Positions 33,098 through 44,700 of a DNA stretch of 64,000 nt are shown piece by piece (position 1 is the first letter of the stretch; every line of letters starts with the position of its first letter). The DNA comes from Periplaneta americana (taxonomy: Eukaryota > Arthropoda > Insecta > Blattodea > Blattidae). The stretch lies in assembly GCF_040183065.1 (NCBI RefSeq), contig NC_091119.1, forward strand, positions 198,508,543 through 198,572,542, written 5' to 3'. The position numbers were made by a program, and so were the translations under genes. The notes under the pieces are model-generated. The model did no database searches. It was given only the letters and a program-made list of their open reading frames with translations, and was not told where the DNA came from.

Positions 33098-35210
33098 TAG
33101 GAGCGGCTTTTGGGGTAGTGCCAGTGTGCCATGGCACCGCCAATGAAAGAAACAAAAAATAATATCCTAAAAAGCAGTTGTAATAGTTTATTTCTACACA
33201 TTTTATTCGTATTTCATCTGAACGAGCGCGCGCACAGATCGGGACGCACTCTTGCAGCGTTTCTCCGAACGTTGGAGCCACTTCAGTGTGGCACTCCCTA
33301 CATCCATATAACACTGTACAAAAGGCTACTGATTCTAGTTTATATACGTTTCTTATGGCAGACACTGAGCCGAATTCGATTTGACTCAGTAGTTAATATT
33401 CCGCCCACTAGGGCACAGTAATGCAGAAATTTCGCTAGATGGCAGGGTTGTTGGAGACGTTAGGCAGGAACCATCAACCGCAGACTTGCACGAAAACACA
33501 AGTTAAAGTTCCGCCCCAAATGTTAATGTAATGTTGCCATTTCAAAACTAAAGCACATAACTTGGATTTGAATGTATTAAGTATTATCCATTTAACTATA
33601 TTAAATGCAGAGATAGTCATGGTTCTTTTTAGAAAGATAAATATTTTTTCATATTATGTAAAACTGTTTGTTAATGTTGTGTAATATTTGTTTTATTTTG
33701 CGGCAACTAAATATCGCTACAATGTTGCTATAGTATTGATGCTTCTGTTAACTATACATGAGATCTGTGCAGGACATGAACATGTGTTATTCAGGCCGCT
33801 GCCTTGGATTCATCGGCCTGTTAAATAAAGTGCAAATGTGTTCGTTTATTATCTATGCCATTGTTTATCTCGTGTGTTTTTGTCAGTAATTTTACTAGTT
33901 ATAAAAGTTATTTGTATTTGACTAACAATATTGTGAAAGTTTTGATTATCTGTATCTGTAAATTTCGTTATTAGTTTCGGAAATGTTATTGTAACTGTTA
34001 CTAGATGCCAGTGGCGGCCGGTGAGACATTCAGGTGGTGGTGCCAAAAATGAAAAAAGTTGTACGAAAATTACCCTAGTGAAATTAATAATCGCAGTTCA
34101 CGTTTGCATTATATTAAATAAAACACATTAATTAAACCAGCTATTTTACCAGGTGTACAGTTAATAATGTATCTAGTAACAGTTACAATAACATTTCCGA
34201 AACTAATAACGAAATTTACAGATACAGATAATCAAAACTTTCACAATATTGTTAGTCAAATACAAATAACTTTTATAACTAGTAAAATTACTGACAAAAA
34301 CACACGAGATAAACAATGGCATAGATAATAAACAAACACGTTTGCACTTTATTTAACAGGCCGATGAATCCAAGGCAGCGGCCTGAATAACACATGTTCA
34401 TGTCCTGCACAGATCTCATGTATCGTTAACAGAAGCATCAATACTATAGCAACAGTGTAGCGATATTTAGTTGCCGCAAAATAAAACAAATATTACACAA
34501 CATTAACAAACAGTTTTACATAATATGAAAAAATATTTATCCTTCTAAAAAGAACCATGACTATCTCTGCGTTCAATATAGCTAAATGGATAATAATTTA
34601 CACATTCAAATCTAAGTTATGTGGATTAGTTTTGAATTGGCAACATTACATTAACATTTGGCGCGGAACTCTAACTCATAGACAAATAACGTCTCCAACA
34701 ACCCTGCCATCTAGCGAAATTTCTGCATTACTGTGCTCTAGCGGGCGGAATATTAACTACTGAGTCAAATTGAATTCGGCTCAAAGTCTGCCATAAGAAA
34801 CGCATATAAACTAGAAGCAGTAGCCTTTTGTACAATGTTATATGGACGTAGGCAGTGCCTCAGCGAAGTGGCTCCAACGTTCGGAAAAACGCTGCAAGAG
34901 TGCGTCCGGATATGTGCGCGCGCTCGTTCAAATGAAATACGAATAAAATGTATAACTATTACAACTACTTTATAGGATATTATTTTTGTTTCTTTCATTG
35001 GTGGTGCCATGGCACACTGGCACTACCCCAAAAGCCGCCCCTGCTAGATGCATTATTAACTGTACGCCTGGTAAAATAGCTGGTTTAATTAATGTTTTAT
35101 TTAACATAATGTAAACGTGAGCTGCGATTATCAATTTCACTAGGGTAATTTGCGTACAATCTTTTTTCATTTTTTGCACCACCACCAGAATGCCTCACTG
35201 GCCGCCACTG
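33098..35210 (-). mobile_element. hAT MITE M1 (copy b), split by copy c
   Basis: Minus-strand M1 with duplication GTTTAGGT (33090-33097 and 35211-35218). Its 3' end (plus-strand left end) has drifted from the consensus CAGGGGCGGC to TAGGAGCGGC. Copy c and its duplicated 8 bp interrupt it at 34009-35051; without them the element is about 1.07 kb. It sits in the intron just upstream of the RNF7 terminal exon, about 50 bp before the splice acceptor. Confidence 0.9.
34009..35043 (+). mobile_element. hAT MITE M1 (copy c), inserted into copy b
   Basis: Ends CAGTGGCGGCC ... GCCGCCCCTG with duplication CTAGATGC (34001-34008, 35044-35051). The flanks on both sides are M1 sequence in the opposite orientation, so this is self-insertion. 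Closely similar to copy a over its whole length. Confidence 0.92.
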
Positions 35211-35269
35211 GTTTAGGTTTTAGATATTTTGCTTGACTCTGTTGATGATGGCTCGTGTTTGTTCCACAG

Positions 35270-35454
35270 ATGCCTGTCTGCGGTGCCAGGCTGAGAGCAA
35301 GCAGGACTCCCGCTATGGCCGGCAGGACTGCGTGGTGGTCTGGGGGGAGTGCAACCACTCCTTCCACTACTGCTGCATGTCCCTGTGGGTGAAGCAGAAC
35401 AACCGGTGTCCTCTGTGCCAACAGGAATGGTCCATCCAACGCATGGGCAAATAG
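35270..35454 (+). CDS. RNF7: RNF7/RBX2 (ROC2/SAG) RING-box protein, terminal coding exon
   Basis: RNF7 is the small RING subunit that recruits the E2 enzyme to cullin (mainly CUL5) ubiquitin ligases. The exon encodes the last 61 residues: DACLRCQAESKQ, then GRQDCVVVWGECNHSFHYCC, MSLWVKQNNRCPLCQQEW, SIQRMGK and stop at 35452-35454. The Cys and His ligands of the RING-H2 fold are present (C..C, C-N-H-x-F-H, C-P-L-C). It is nearly identical to animal RNF7 (WGECNHSF, SLWVKQNNRCPLCQQ) and unlike RBX1. The splice acceptor TTTGTTCCACAG ends at 35269; the first base of the Asp codon must come from the upstream exon (phase 1). The upstream exons (KKWNAVAMWSW part) are not found in the window. Local GC content is clearly higher than in the flanks. 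An ATG ahead of the acceptor is intronic. Confidence 0.93.
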
Positions 35455-35757
35455 CCGCTACTTCGTGATCAACACACATTAATGTTACGGCAGGTTCTTA
35501 TTCAATATTTTTGTAAAACATTGAAATATTTTCTATACTTAATTTCAGTACACTTGTATGAAGACTTGATTGCGTGATTAGATTATTGTCCTTCGGCCGC
35601 CAGAAATGTTAGACATCTAAGAAGGCCATGCAAATTCTGTGAAACCATAATTGCATTATGTTCACTTCATAACACAAGTTGCATAAATAACTATTACATA
35701 TCTGAATTAATACTATTTATGAAAATTGCAAGAAAAAAATGTTTAAGAAACGTGTGT

Positions 35758-35763
35758 AATAAA
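35758..35763 (+). terminator. poly(A) signal of RNF7
   Basis: AATAAA about 300 bp after the RNF7 stop, the first canonical signal downstream. Confidence 0.6.
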
Positions 35764-37996
35764 ATAATGTATGAAAATTTAAATTAGACTCTGTATTTTG
35801 TTTTTAGTTTATTTCCATCCTTGAAATTCGATTTCAATTTATGCTTGTGCAAATAAGAATGATTATTACTGGTGTTGCAATGTGACAACAGTGTAATTAA
35901 CATTGACTTATAGTTTTGTTAGCAAGAAATCAGTAGATTACCGGTATCTGTAATAATTGCACGAGTGCTGTTTCATCTTATTGATAATCGTGAAATTATG
36001 TGAATAAGATGAAACCACGAGTGCAATTTAATAAGATTATTCAACGAGTAAAATTAAATAACATACAAAACCGAAATATTTATGTAAATGATAATAGTTA
36101 TTATAAAACTCAGCAATAAGACATTATTGTGTTTCCTTGTAATGAAGTTCAAAAACAAACTGCAATCTATCACGGCATACTAGATACTATTGCCAACTAC
36201 TCAGAAACAACAATACTTAACCTCAAAAGTAATATAAGCTGAAATGGTACATTAACAGAATAAAAATACGAAAGACTTTTACAGACATTTATTCAATACT
36301 TTAAGTTAAAATTATTGAAAACGTAATTTTCAAAGTTGAATTTTGTTGGTATTTTTTTTATTTTCTGATTGACACTGAAGCATTGTACAAGACGTCTTAT
36401 CTGGTCTTATCAGACGCTTCCTTACGAAGCGTCTCATCAAGAAACACAATTCTGATTGGTTGATTTTAAGGCGGTTCTGAAACGTTATTGGCCAATATCG
36501 CAAATTTATCCTTTTTAAGATAGTAATCAAGTAAATAAAATATTTGTTATTTAATTCATCTTCATAATGCAATTATGTTTTTTCAGCTAGCTTCCATGCT
36601 GACATTCATGCATACAAATGTTCCTGATTCTTCCTTAATACAAGATTCAGAGCACGATTCTGAGGATATCACATTCTTTTACATCGAGGCCTAGAATCAC
36701 ATGTTCGTTAGATAAAAATTTGTGCAGTATTTTGTTGTTGAACTTTGTAATTTGTAACCAATGTTATCCAGAAGCAACGATAGAGATAGGCCGTACATCT
36801 GTATGTTTACAGATATAAAATTAAAATACTTCCTTTCAAACAAGCTATAGAAGTTGTGATCATATAATTTGTGTTACTTCCTGAACTGTATTGTTTTAAT
36901 ATTTTAAGAATTATATATTTTCAAACAAAAATGTGAATAAATTCTTGTGTGATTTTTGTTGAATTTGTTGTTTAAATATTTATTTTACCTTCAATGTTGC
37001 TCAGTGAGTCATTTTTATAATACACATTTTTGCTTCTTTGTCGTTTTAATTCTTCAGGAAAACCTAACATGGTTTATGCTCGACCATGCCGAAATGTAGT
37101 AATTATACACCTGGTAGCAGTCCTTTAATGCATGTCATTAAAGTACAGGTGTTCAGCCAATGACAACTCAGCTTTGTACCGTTATAAAACCTCAGCCAAT
37201 GACAAATCAGTTTTGTACCGTTATAAAACCGCAAGTATCGATTATTCTCGGATATGCAATCGAAAGAGAATAAGTGAAAAGTCACGGAGGCTGGACATCC
37301 AATACTGTCGCAGAAGGTTGTGTTCTGTTACTATAATAATTAGCGTTAATTGTAAATAATATTCAAATAAATTCAATTTGTCATCTCGTTTTTCAATGTC
37401 TAATTTAATGTCAATGTTATATCAAAGTTAATATTTAGTTTACTCTGTAGGTTCTTAGAGGCTATCAAGGTCAATGTGGACATCTGTTCCTCGGAAAAAA
37501 ATCAGTAGTTTCGCGTCTGCGCACATCTCACAATTTACGGGGTATTGCTCAAGGTCAGTTAGATACAAATAAAATGAATAATTTCAAGTTAGAAATACGG
37601 TCGAGCATAAAAAGTCGTATGAAACTCGTCTATAATGGTGATTAAGAAGCTCGTATGAAAATTATGAAACTCGCTTGCGCTCGTTTCATAAACATCCATA
37701 CTCTCTTCTTAATTACTATCATTATAGGCTCGTTGCATAATGTACTATTAAAACACTTAGGTGTATTAAATTTGTTCTTTTACATACTATCAACATAGTG
37801 ATTATACTGATAAATAAGAGGTAAGTATATCACATGTATTTTATGCTTTAATTCTCCAGGAATAGATTCCATTTTACAAATATAACCATAATAAAAAAGT
37901 ATAATAGATGCTTGCAGTTTCTTCTATTGCCTTTTACGGACCTGCATCATATACCATTCTTATGGAACATGAGCTCTATTCCAACAGGCGTTAATG
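35764..37996. other. no gene; several hairpins and a short tandem repeat
   Basis: Holds inverted repeats at 35955-36040 (TGTTTCATCTTATT / AATAAGATGAAAC), 36412-36434 (AGACGCTTC / GAAGCGTCT) and 37610-37745 (ATTAAGAAG...CTTCTTAAT and relatives). The 39-bp tandem repeat at 37154-37231 is listed separately. No coding signal. Confidence 0.55.
37154..37231 (+). repeat. tandem 39-bp repeat with CCAAT and TATA-like boxes
   Basis: Two units, CAGCCAATGACAA...TTTGTACCGTTATAAAACC, differing at about four positions. Each carries CCAAT and, some 22 bp later, TATAAAA. It may be promoter-like by chance or part of an element; nothing coding starts just downstream. Confidence 0.6.
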
Positions 37997-38900
37997 AATT
38001 AATACAGCGTTTCTCAAACTACGGTTCGCGGACCACCTGTGGTCCTCGAGGTCTGCCCTTGTGGTTCTTAAAAAAAGGCAGAAGAAAAAATAAAATTCAA
38101 ACAAATTGCGTATCACTCAATAGCTGAAAATCTCAGAGTTTGGAAATGACACATGGCAATCGCCTTTCACTTTTTCTCTCAGTACTGACATTTTATGAAA
38201 TTTATTACCCTATTCGTCTACTGACTTCTCACTCTACTCTCAACAACAAAAGAGGGATTTAAAGCACTATGGTGTTCCTCGCCAGCTTTTTCCTACACAT
38301 CTGGCGCCGTGGCTGTAACCCAGCCATGGACCACCAAATTCATAACAGAGGGCCGAACCGTTTGATGTATTTATGACTTTCTTAATAGTTTTGCCGATAC
38401 CCAGTCTGCACATTGAAATGGTCACGTACTGTACGTCGTATACCAATAATACAACTCTGAGGTCACAATTTGAAACTTATTTTTCCAAGTAAATATAACG
38501 AATTTTTATGGGTTTGTGATCACTTTCATTGCCATATTGAAACTAACAAACTTTCATTGAGTGAAAGAGACAGTTAATTGAACTCTCGAAAGACACCGGA
38601 CTTAAAATGAAATTCCAAGCGGAAGGTATGGTTAATTTCTGGACCTCATCACAAGTGAAAAGAGAATATAGTGAACTGTACAATGGTGCTTTAGAGATTA
38701 TAATTCAGTTTGCTTCTACGTATCTGTGTGAGAAAGGGTTTTCATCACTAACTCTAATAAAAACAAAGTAGGCTACCGAAATCGACTCGATGTATGTGAC
38801 GATCTCCGACTTAAGCTTATCAGCAGGCTTCGAGATTTTGGACCCGATACAATAAGTTTACTGTGCATGTACTATAGGTTGTTGACTCGCTGCAGGTAGT

Positions 38901-39680
38901 ATTGTATTGTATTGTATTGTATTTATTAACATTCCATGGTATTCATACATGCTTACAGCTAGAATATGGAACTTAATACTATTATAAAATCTTAATTTAT
39001 AGTCACAGTCTAGATGAAATATATACAGACGAGATTTACAATATAGTCTACTAGTACAACACAAAGTTTTAGTATCAATTTCATGAAGTGTTATTGAATG
39101 TCATGAATTCACCTACAGAATAGAAGGCGTGAGAAATTAGGTACTTCTTTAATTTGGCCCTAAATAATTTTATGTTTTGAGTTTCATTTTTTATATCGAT
39201 AGGGAGGCTATTAAAAATTTTTACTGCCATATAACGCACTCCTTTTTGATAGCACGATAGACTTGGCGATGGAGTATGAAAGTCATTTTTTGACGTGTAT
39301 TTATGCTAAGAACTGTTGAATTAGTTACAAAGTTTTCACGATTACATACGAGGAAGACTATTAATGAAAAGATATACTGACAAGCCATGGGCATTATTTG
39401 TAGTTTTTTTAAAATAGTCCTACACGATTCCCTAGATTTGGCACCTACTATTATTCTAATTACTCTTTTTTGTAATAGAAATATATTGTTACTATCTGTG
39501 GAATTTCCCCAGAATATTATTCCAAAACTCATTACCGAGTGGAAGTATGCAAAGTATATTGTTTTTAAGGTATTGATATTTACTATCTTTTGCATAGATC
39601 TAATAGCAAAACAAGCTGAATTTAGTTTGGGGGTAATTTCTTTAATATGATTTTTCCAATTTAACACATTATCGATTTTT
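38901..39680 (-). mobile_element. LINE family 3 nested in element F
   Basis: (GTATT)n tail at 38901, then 3' UTR, then ORF end on the minus strand (LNWKNHIKEITPKLNSACFA ... FHSVMSFGIIFWG, 39221-39667). It stops abruptly at about 39680 within the IDNVLNW region. The target duplication is unclear. Confidence 0.8.
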
Positions 39681-40050
39681 TTAGTGAAAGGTAGAGATGT
39701 GTTGAGGTAACAACGTTGCTATTTAGAATAGAGTACGGTAGTATGGGGAAACACACACATATGTACATTCTGAAAGTAAATATACATTACACAATGATAA
39801 TGTCAAAAGAATGTGAAAAGCATTTATTCTCCTGTCTTTTATAAGCATTTGTGTTTAATTATACACAGTGTTAATGGTGGAAATAAACATGTAGCAATTT
39901 TAATTTTTTCATTTATCCTATTGGTCGTCTTTAGGAAGTGCAGTTACAGTACCGAATTGCAATGTACTACAAGATACATTTTCAGTGTCTCAAACGTAAA
40001 TCTTTTTCGCTTATCTGCCAAACACAGTTTGTACTGTGGAAAGCTGCGCT

Positions 40051-40431
40051 CTACGTCGCATGACGTGATAGGAGCAAAACGAAGAAACCTAACATCATTG
40101 CAGTCTCTAAGAGACAGTCTTTATTCTCGGGTGACTCTATGTCCACTAATTTGCTGTTTATGTTACACAATGTTCCATATCCGTTATTTTTACATAAAAT
40201 TGATTTCCACTCCTGTTTTACACGTTCAGTAACCGGTGTACTTGGTGTCTCATTAATTCTCTGTGTCATTTCCTCAACTAATTTGAGGGCTTCCGGCATC
40301 TCTTGCTCTGACTTTTCTAACCGTGTAATAGTTTCAGACACAGCTTGAAAATAGGTTTGTATAAAAACGAAATCATTCGTCAGAACCTTCAAATCCAGAG
40401 AATTTTCCTTTGCGTATTTGTTGGCATTCAT
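40051..40431 (-). pseudogene. hAT transposase middle segment, minus strand
   Basis: 126 open codons contain FQAVSETITRLEKSEQEMPE, ALKLVEEMTQRINE and VKQEWKSILCKNNGYGTL. The pattern (..I..LE.S...LPEAL.I.E.....I....) recalls the region between the DDE core blocks of BED-finger hAT transposases. The orientation is opposite to the dimerisation segment at 38600-38850, so either two elements are mixed or part of F is inverted. Confidence 0.45.
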
Positions 40432-40905
40432 TCTACAGTACCCCCACCCACTGTACGCTTTACCACTAGACTATACCCAATACGCCGTTATGTGGATTTC
40501 CCACTGAACTGTTCTATTGGGTCCTCGAAGCCTGCTTATCAGCATACATCCAAATATAGAACAATTAATTCATTTGAGTACCGGTACCAACATTTATTAT
40601 TTATTTTTTTTAGTTAATAAGTTAAAGATTATTCAGACTCTAATAGCCTTGAATTATTAAAGAAACTAAAATGAATTTTCTTCTATTAACATTAACTTAA
40701 TTAGTTAATACTAATATAAAATTAATTTAGTTTAATTAATTTTCATTAATTCTATTTTAAAATATAAGTATACTGGTATTAAAATATGCTACATAAATGA
40801 TAAATTTGCTTTCGAAGGGAACAAGAGTAAGGTGGTCCGCGGAACTGTTCTGACTTAAAGAAGTGGTCCCCACTTCAAAAAAGTTTGAGAAACGCTGAAT
40901 TAATA

Positions 40906-41426
40906 TATTTGTCTTGCTATTGCAGTAAAACGAACTGTTTCAAAATGTGTAGAAAAATACTCGGATCTTCAGTTCTTAGTAACAAAATTTGTGTCCTTTC
41001 CCATGTAAGGATGCATAAATTCGTATCTGCTTCATCAGAGATGAAACCAGTCTCATCTACTCCAGCCAGTTAGAACCACTGTCTTCAGACGCAAGCTTCA
41101 AGGGTCGTTGGGTTTACATCACTGCAAGTCAAGGTTCATACGATTTTAGTCTAATCCAGATTAAACATCTATGGCTCCGCGCATTCCAGAAAGTTTTATA
41201 AATACACCGAAACAAGAATGTTTACATACTTGCATAATTAAATTTATCGTGTAAAAGTTAGACGTCAAAAACCTTTGCAAATCTCTTTTATAAAATGTTC
41301 CTATTAATCAGAACCATCATTTTGTGGTGATAACTTTCTTTTGTTTTTCTAAATTCCCGTACAGTGTATAAACATTTGTTTTCGTGCGTTGAATAGAGAG
41401 TAAAAATTTCGACTTAGCATTATAAT
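40906..41426. other. no gene seen
   Basis: Unmatched DNA between the right duplication of element F and the left duplication of element A. Confidence 0.5.
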
Positions 41427-41605
41427 ATACTACCACAGTCTATTATATACAGTCACGAAGCTTGGGATGATTTTTTGCCAACGAGTTGCATTTCTCGCGA
41501 TAGTTGCTAGCCGGTTGGAGCGCTGTGAGTACTAGGAACACTAGACTTTGTCACTTCCATCGTGATCTAATACAGGCCGTAAGGCAGACCATGTGACTCG
41601 CGTAA

Positions 41606-42933
41606 CACATTGAATGCCACTTGACGCATATACACGTCACACGGTCCTAGCGCCATATGCCAATGACGCGTATGCACGTCATAGTTGTTTTCTTGCTTTC
41701 CAGCGCATTATTCCTTCAGTAGTTTGGTTATCCTGTATTGTTACGTAGTATTACTTACTGGAAGGGTGCTGCTACTTATTATCATTATTGGTTATTACCT
41801 TCCGCTCGTTTAAGTAGAGGAATCATGGATGATAAATTAGATGATAATTTTGAGACGCCTCCAGGTCCTTCAAATGTAAAAAATCGTAAAAGTGCGCCAG
41901 ATAAACTTGCAAGGATGACGAAATTGCGCGTCTAGTGAATACTTCAATGCCTGATTCGGACAGTGATAGTGATTTCAATTCAAATGAAAGCCAAAGTGAA
42001 AGTGAAGATGAAAGTGGAAGTGAGAGTGGTAGTGAAAGTGAAACTATTTTTGAAACATCTAATAATTCAAGTACTACTCCAGTTGCCACTCCAGTTAAAA
42101 ATGTGGATATTTCGACGTCTTATTTATCTCGATTGAATTTGAAGACAGTATTGTTGAAACAGTAAATAAAAGAGGGCAAAAAGTACAAAAGCCACATGCA
42201 ATTGAAAAGTATAATAACCACATGTCAGGCGTCGATCGGCAAGATCAAATGCTTTCGTATTGCCCATGTGAAAGAAAAACAGTTCGGTGGTATAAAAAAA
42301 TTGACATCCACCTTTTCCAAATAATGTTACTGAACGCACATAATTTGCATCCTCGGTACACCACAAGGAGTAGGATTTCGTTATATGATTTCAGACTTTC
42401 AGTAACTCGATATTTGCTCTCGTATGTGCAACACTCTGCAGTCCAACAATGAAACGGGTATCACCAACTGTGAAACACCTGTCTGCGAAACAACGCACTA
42501 ATGAGAAAGGCAAAAAAAAAAGAGGAAACGCTGCAAAGTGTGTTACGAGAATGGCAGAAGAAAAGAATCAACATTCTACTGCCCTGATTGTCCTGGTCAA
42601 TCTGGATTGTGTGTCGATCTCTGCTTCGGAATCTACCACAAATGAAGTAAGAAAGACCTAATTTGTTTTTCTCTAACAATATTTCAATATACGGTCACGT
42701 AAAAACAAAAATAAGTGTGACGCGTTTACGCGTCAAATGGCACTGATAATGGAATTATTAACGCGGTGCCGGTGACGCGTAAATGCGTCATCAAGATTTC
42801 AAACATTGCCTGTACTCGAAAATTGTATATGAGGCTAAAAATTATTCATAGACACTCTTACATGATAAATAAACAAAAAACTAATCGGCTCCTGGGGATA
42901 GATTTTGCAACAATACAGTCGGCAGCGAACGTG
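41606..42933 (+). mobile_element. piggyBac-family transposon, internally deleted
   Basis: Right flank TTAA at 42934-42937 and a drifted GTAA at 41602-41605, with ends CACATTGAATGCCAC and (complement) CACGTTCGCTGCCGAC. The coding parts are an acidic Ser/Glu-rich amino terminus (about 41935-42120, MPDSDSDSDFNSNES), then a jump to KPHAIEKYNNHMSGVDRQDQ and MLSYCPCERKTVRWYKKIDI (the YN..M.GVD..DQ motif, about 42190-42430). A Cys-rich carboxyl finger (KVCYENGRRKESTFYCPDCP) follows in another frame, near 42530-42655. The first catalytic aspartates are deleted. Full-length relatives encode about 550-600 residues, so about half is gone. Confidence 0.85.
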
Positions 42934-43030
42934 TTAACCCGATCACGAAGGGCGGCGTTTCAACCATATAAATTAATTGGAATGCATAAAGAGTAACATA
43001 TATTTCTCTAAAATGTAGTGTAATTGCATT

Positions 43031-43812
43031 AATAAAATTTAAAACAATGATTAGGGAACACTGGAAAGTTTTCTTTTCTCAATCGTACTATCAGGGACTG
43101 GAATGCTTTACCTGCAGACTTACTAAAGGCTTTACCAACAACCAAAAATGTATTTAAAAATAGGCTTAAGGACCTTACTAATAGACGGTAATTATACACA
43201 GTACTTAAAGGGTGTAAACGATATGTTGTTATTGAAGTATTGTATCAGTGAAGAATTATGTTGTGTCAGTGAAGTGTGTTGTGTCAGTGAAGAAGTATGT
43301 TGTGTCAGTGAAGTGTGTTGTGTAAGTGAAACGTGTTCCAGTCAGTGAAGCTTTATAGTTTATAGTGGCAGTGCAAAGTATTTGAACAGTGAAATGTTTT
43401 TGAAGTGTTAGTGAAATCAGGATAGAATCAGTGAAATGTGTCGTAGTTCCAGTGCAGTGAGTGAGTTGACAGCGAAATGAGTGTAATGTTGAAAGGTACT
43501 TGTGCAGATATGAACATATACTCGTGAGTTTTAGTTCGATCTTAGTTTTAAGATACAAACTAGAATATTTCAAATGTTATTTTAAGTGATCGTTTCATTT
43601 AATTTAGTATATTCCCTGTTGTTGTTGTTGTTGTTGTTGTTGTTATTATTATTATTATTATTATTATTAGTATTAATTATTAGTATTATCATTAATTGTA
43701 TTTTTAATTAATAAGTTTATTATTGTCATTATTGAGTGTAATTAGTTACCACTGCCACCGGGTATATACCCATTGCAGTGTGAATAAATAAATACATACA
43801 TACATACATACT
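43031..43812 (+). mobile_element. LINE family 4, 3' end
   Basis: About 43050-43190 encodes TIRDWNALPADLLKALPTTK, then NVFKNRLKDLTNRR and stop, the usual LINE carboxyl pattern (RDWN.LP). The 3' UTR has a degenerate 16-21-bp tandem repeat (TGTTGTGTCAGTGAAG, 43240-43345), a (TTG)n(TTA)n microsatellite (43617-43670), the stem-loop CACTGCC...GCAGTG and a (TACA)n tail. Confidence 0.7.
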
Positions 43813-43949
43813 TCAGACATAATTCCTTGCGAGTTAAGGTGTAATATTATTTATGGTGTGAAAATTACGTTGTTCGTACGTGTACTACATGCCTTTATTT
43901 CGATTAAATATTGCGAAATTCTTGTACATTCATTTATGCACGATTCAAT

Positions 43950-44213
43950 TTATTTATTTTAGTTGGTTATTTAACGACGCTGTATCAACTACTAGGTTAT
44001 TTAGCGTCGATGAGATTGGTGATAGCGAGATGATATTTGGCGAGATGAGGCCGAGGATTCGCCAGAGATTACCTTGTATTCACATTACGGTTGGGGAAAA
44101 CCTCGGAAAAAACCCAACCAGGTAATCAGCCCAAGCGGGGATCGAACCTGCGCCCGAACGCAACTTCAGACCGGCAGGCAAGCGCCTTAACCGACTGAGC
44201 CACGCCGGTGGCT
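43950..44213 (-). repeat. tRNA-derived SINE, family S1 with a different head (copy d)
   Basis: Flanked by TGCACGATTCAAT (43937-43949 and 44214-44226). The minus-strand head (GCGTGGCTCAGTCGGTTAAG ... GGTTCGATCC) has A and B boxes and a long variable region, like a Leu/Ser tRNA. The tail (AGCGTCGTTAAATAACC) is that of copy a, although the head is not. Confidence 0.88.
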
Positions 44214-44565
44214 TGCACGATTCAATAATTTTCAGTTGCACCGCACGAATATTTAGATATGTTGAAATGATAGGTTATGTTTACTGTACCAGTTGCCCCC
44301 TTCTCTCTAATTTTAGTGGTCTCCAATGCCCTGCCACTACACATGTATGTTATAGGTTATGTTTACTATATTTAACTTATATTCCTATATTCGCAATTAT
44401 ACATTATAATTAAACATAATGTCATGTATGACACCCGTCACATTCTATTTGTATTTTAATACAATTGAGTACTGTATTTATCTACTACCTAAGAGACGAA
44501 GTAGCACAATCGTACGTACACTAATTTCATAGGAATGGTATAATACAATAATTTGAATAATAATA

Positions 44566-44700
44566 TGGGACAAGGAAACATTCGTAGTACTATAAATTGT
44601 AAGAAAAATAGGTTAGAGCTATCCTTCTTCCGAAAGATCCAGGAAGGTGAGTTTATAGAATATAATATATATATTTTATGAAAATAATATATAAAGCTTA
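44566..44700 (+). pseudogene. THAP-type amino terminus in element A
   Basis: ATG at about 44566: MGQGNIRSTINCKKNRLELS, then FFRKIQEGEF. It lines up with MGQGGDVCSAINCSNSKRKR and PELSFFRKIQKGSW in element B. The first zinc ligand Cys has been replaced (RS for CS), so the finger is probably dead. Upstream sequence (AATTTGAATAATAAT before ATG) is also shared with B. Confidence 0.65.

Larger units (their letters stand above)
38005..40897 (+). mobile_element. hAT (Charlie-like) transposon with nested LINE (element F)
   Basis: Ends CAGCGTTTCTCAAACTACGG at 38005 and AGTTTGAGAAACGCTG at 40882-40897; 8-bp duplication AATTAATA (37997-38004, 40898-40905). Near 38600-38850 the plus strand encodes a hAT dimerisation region (MVNFWTSSQVKREYSELYNG, then ALEIIIQFASTYLCEKGFSS, followed by LTLIKTK and a stop). 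LINE family 3 lies inside at 38901-39680. At 40051-40431 the minus strand encodes another hAT-like stretch. The element is non-autonomous as it stands. Confidence 0.85.

Noticed and set aside
35167-35479. Two minus frames across the RNF7 exon
   Set aside because: GC-rich shadows of a conserved plus-strand exon.
40885-41073. Possible host exon after TTGCTATTGCAG
   Set aside because: The acceptor-like site precedes a short frame without homology or donor; it begins inside a hAT end.
41823-42089. Ser/Leu-rich minus frame
   Set aside because: Antisense of the acidic amino terminus of the piggyBac transposase.
43256-43573. Thr/His-rich minus frame
   Set aside because: Antisense of a short tandem repeat in a LINE 3' UTR.
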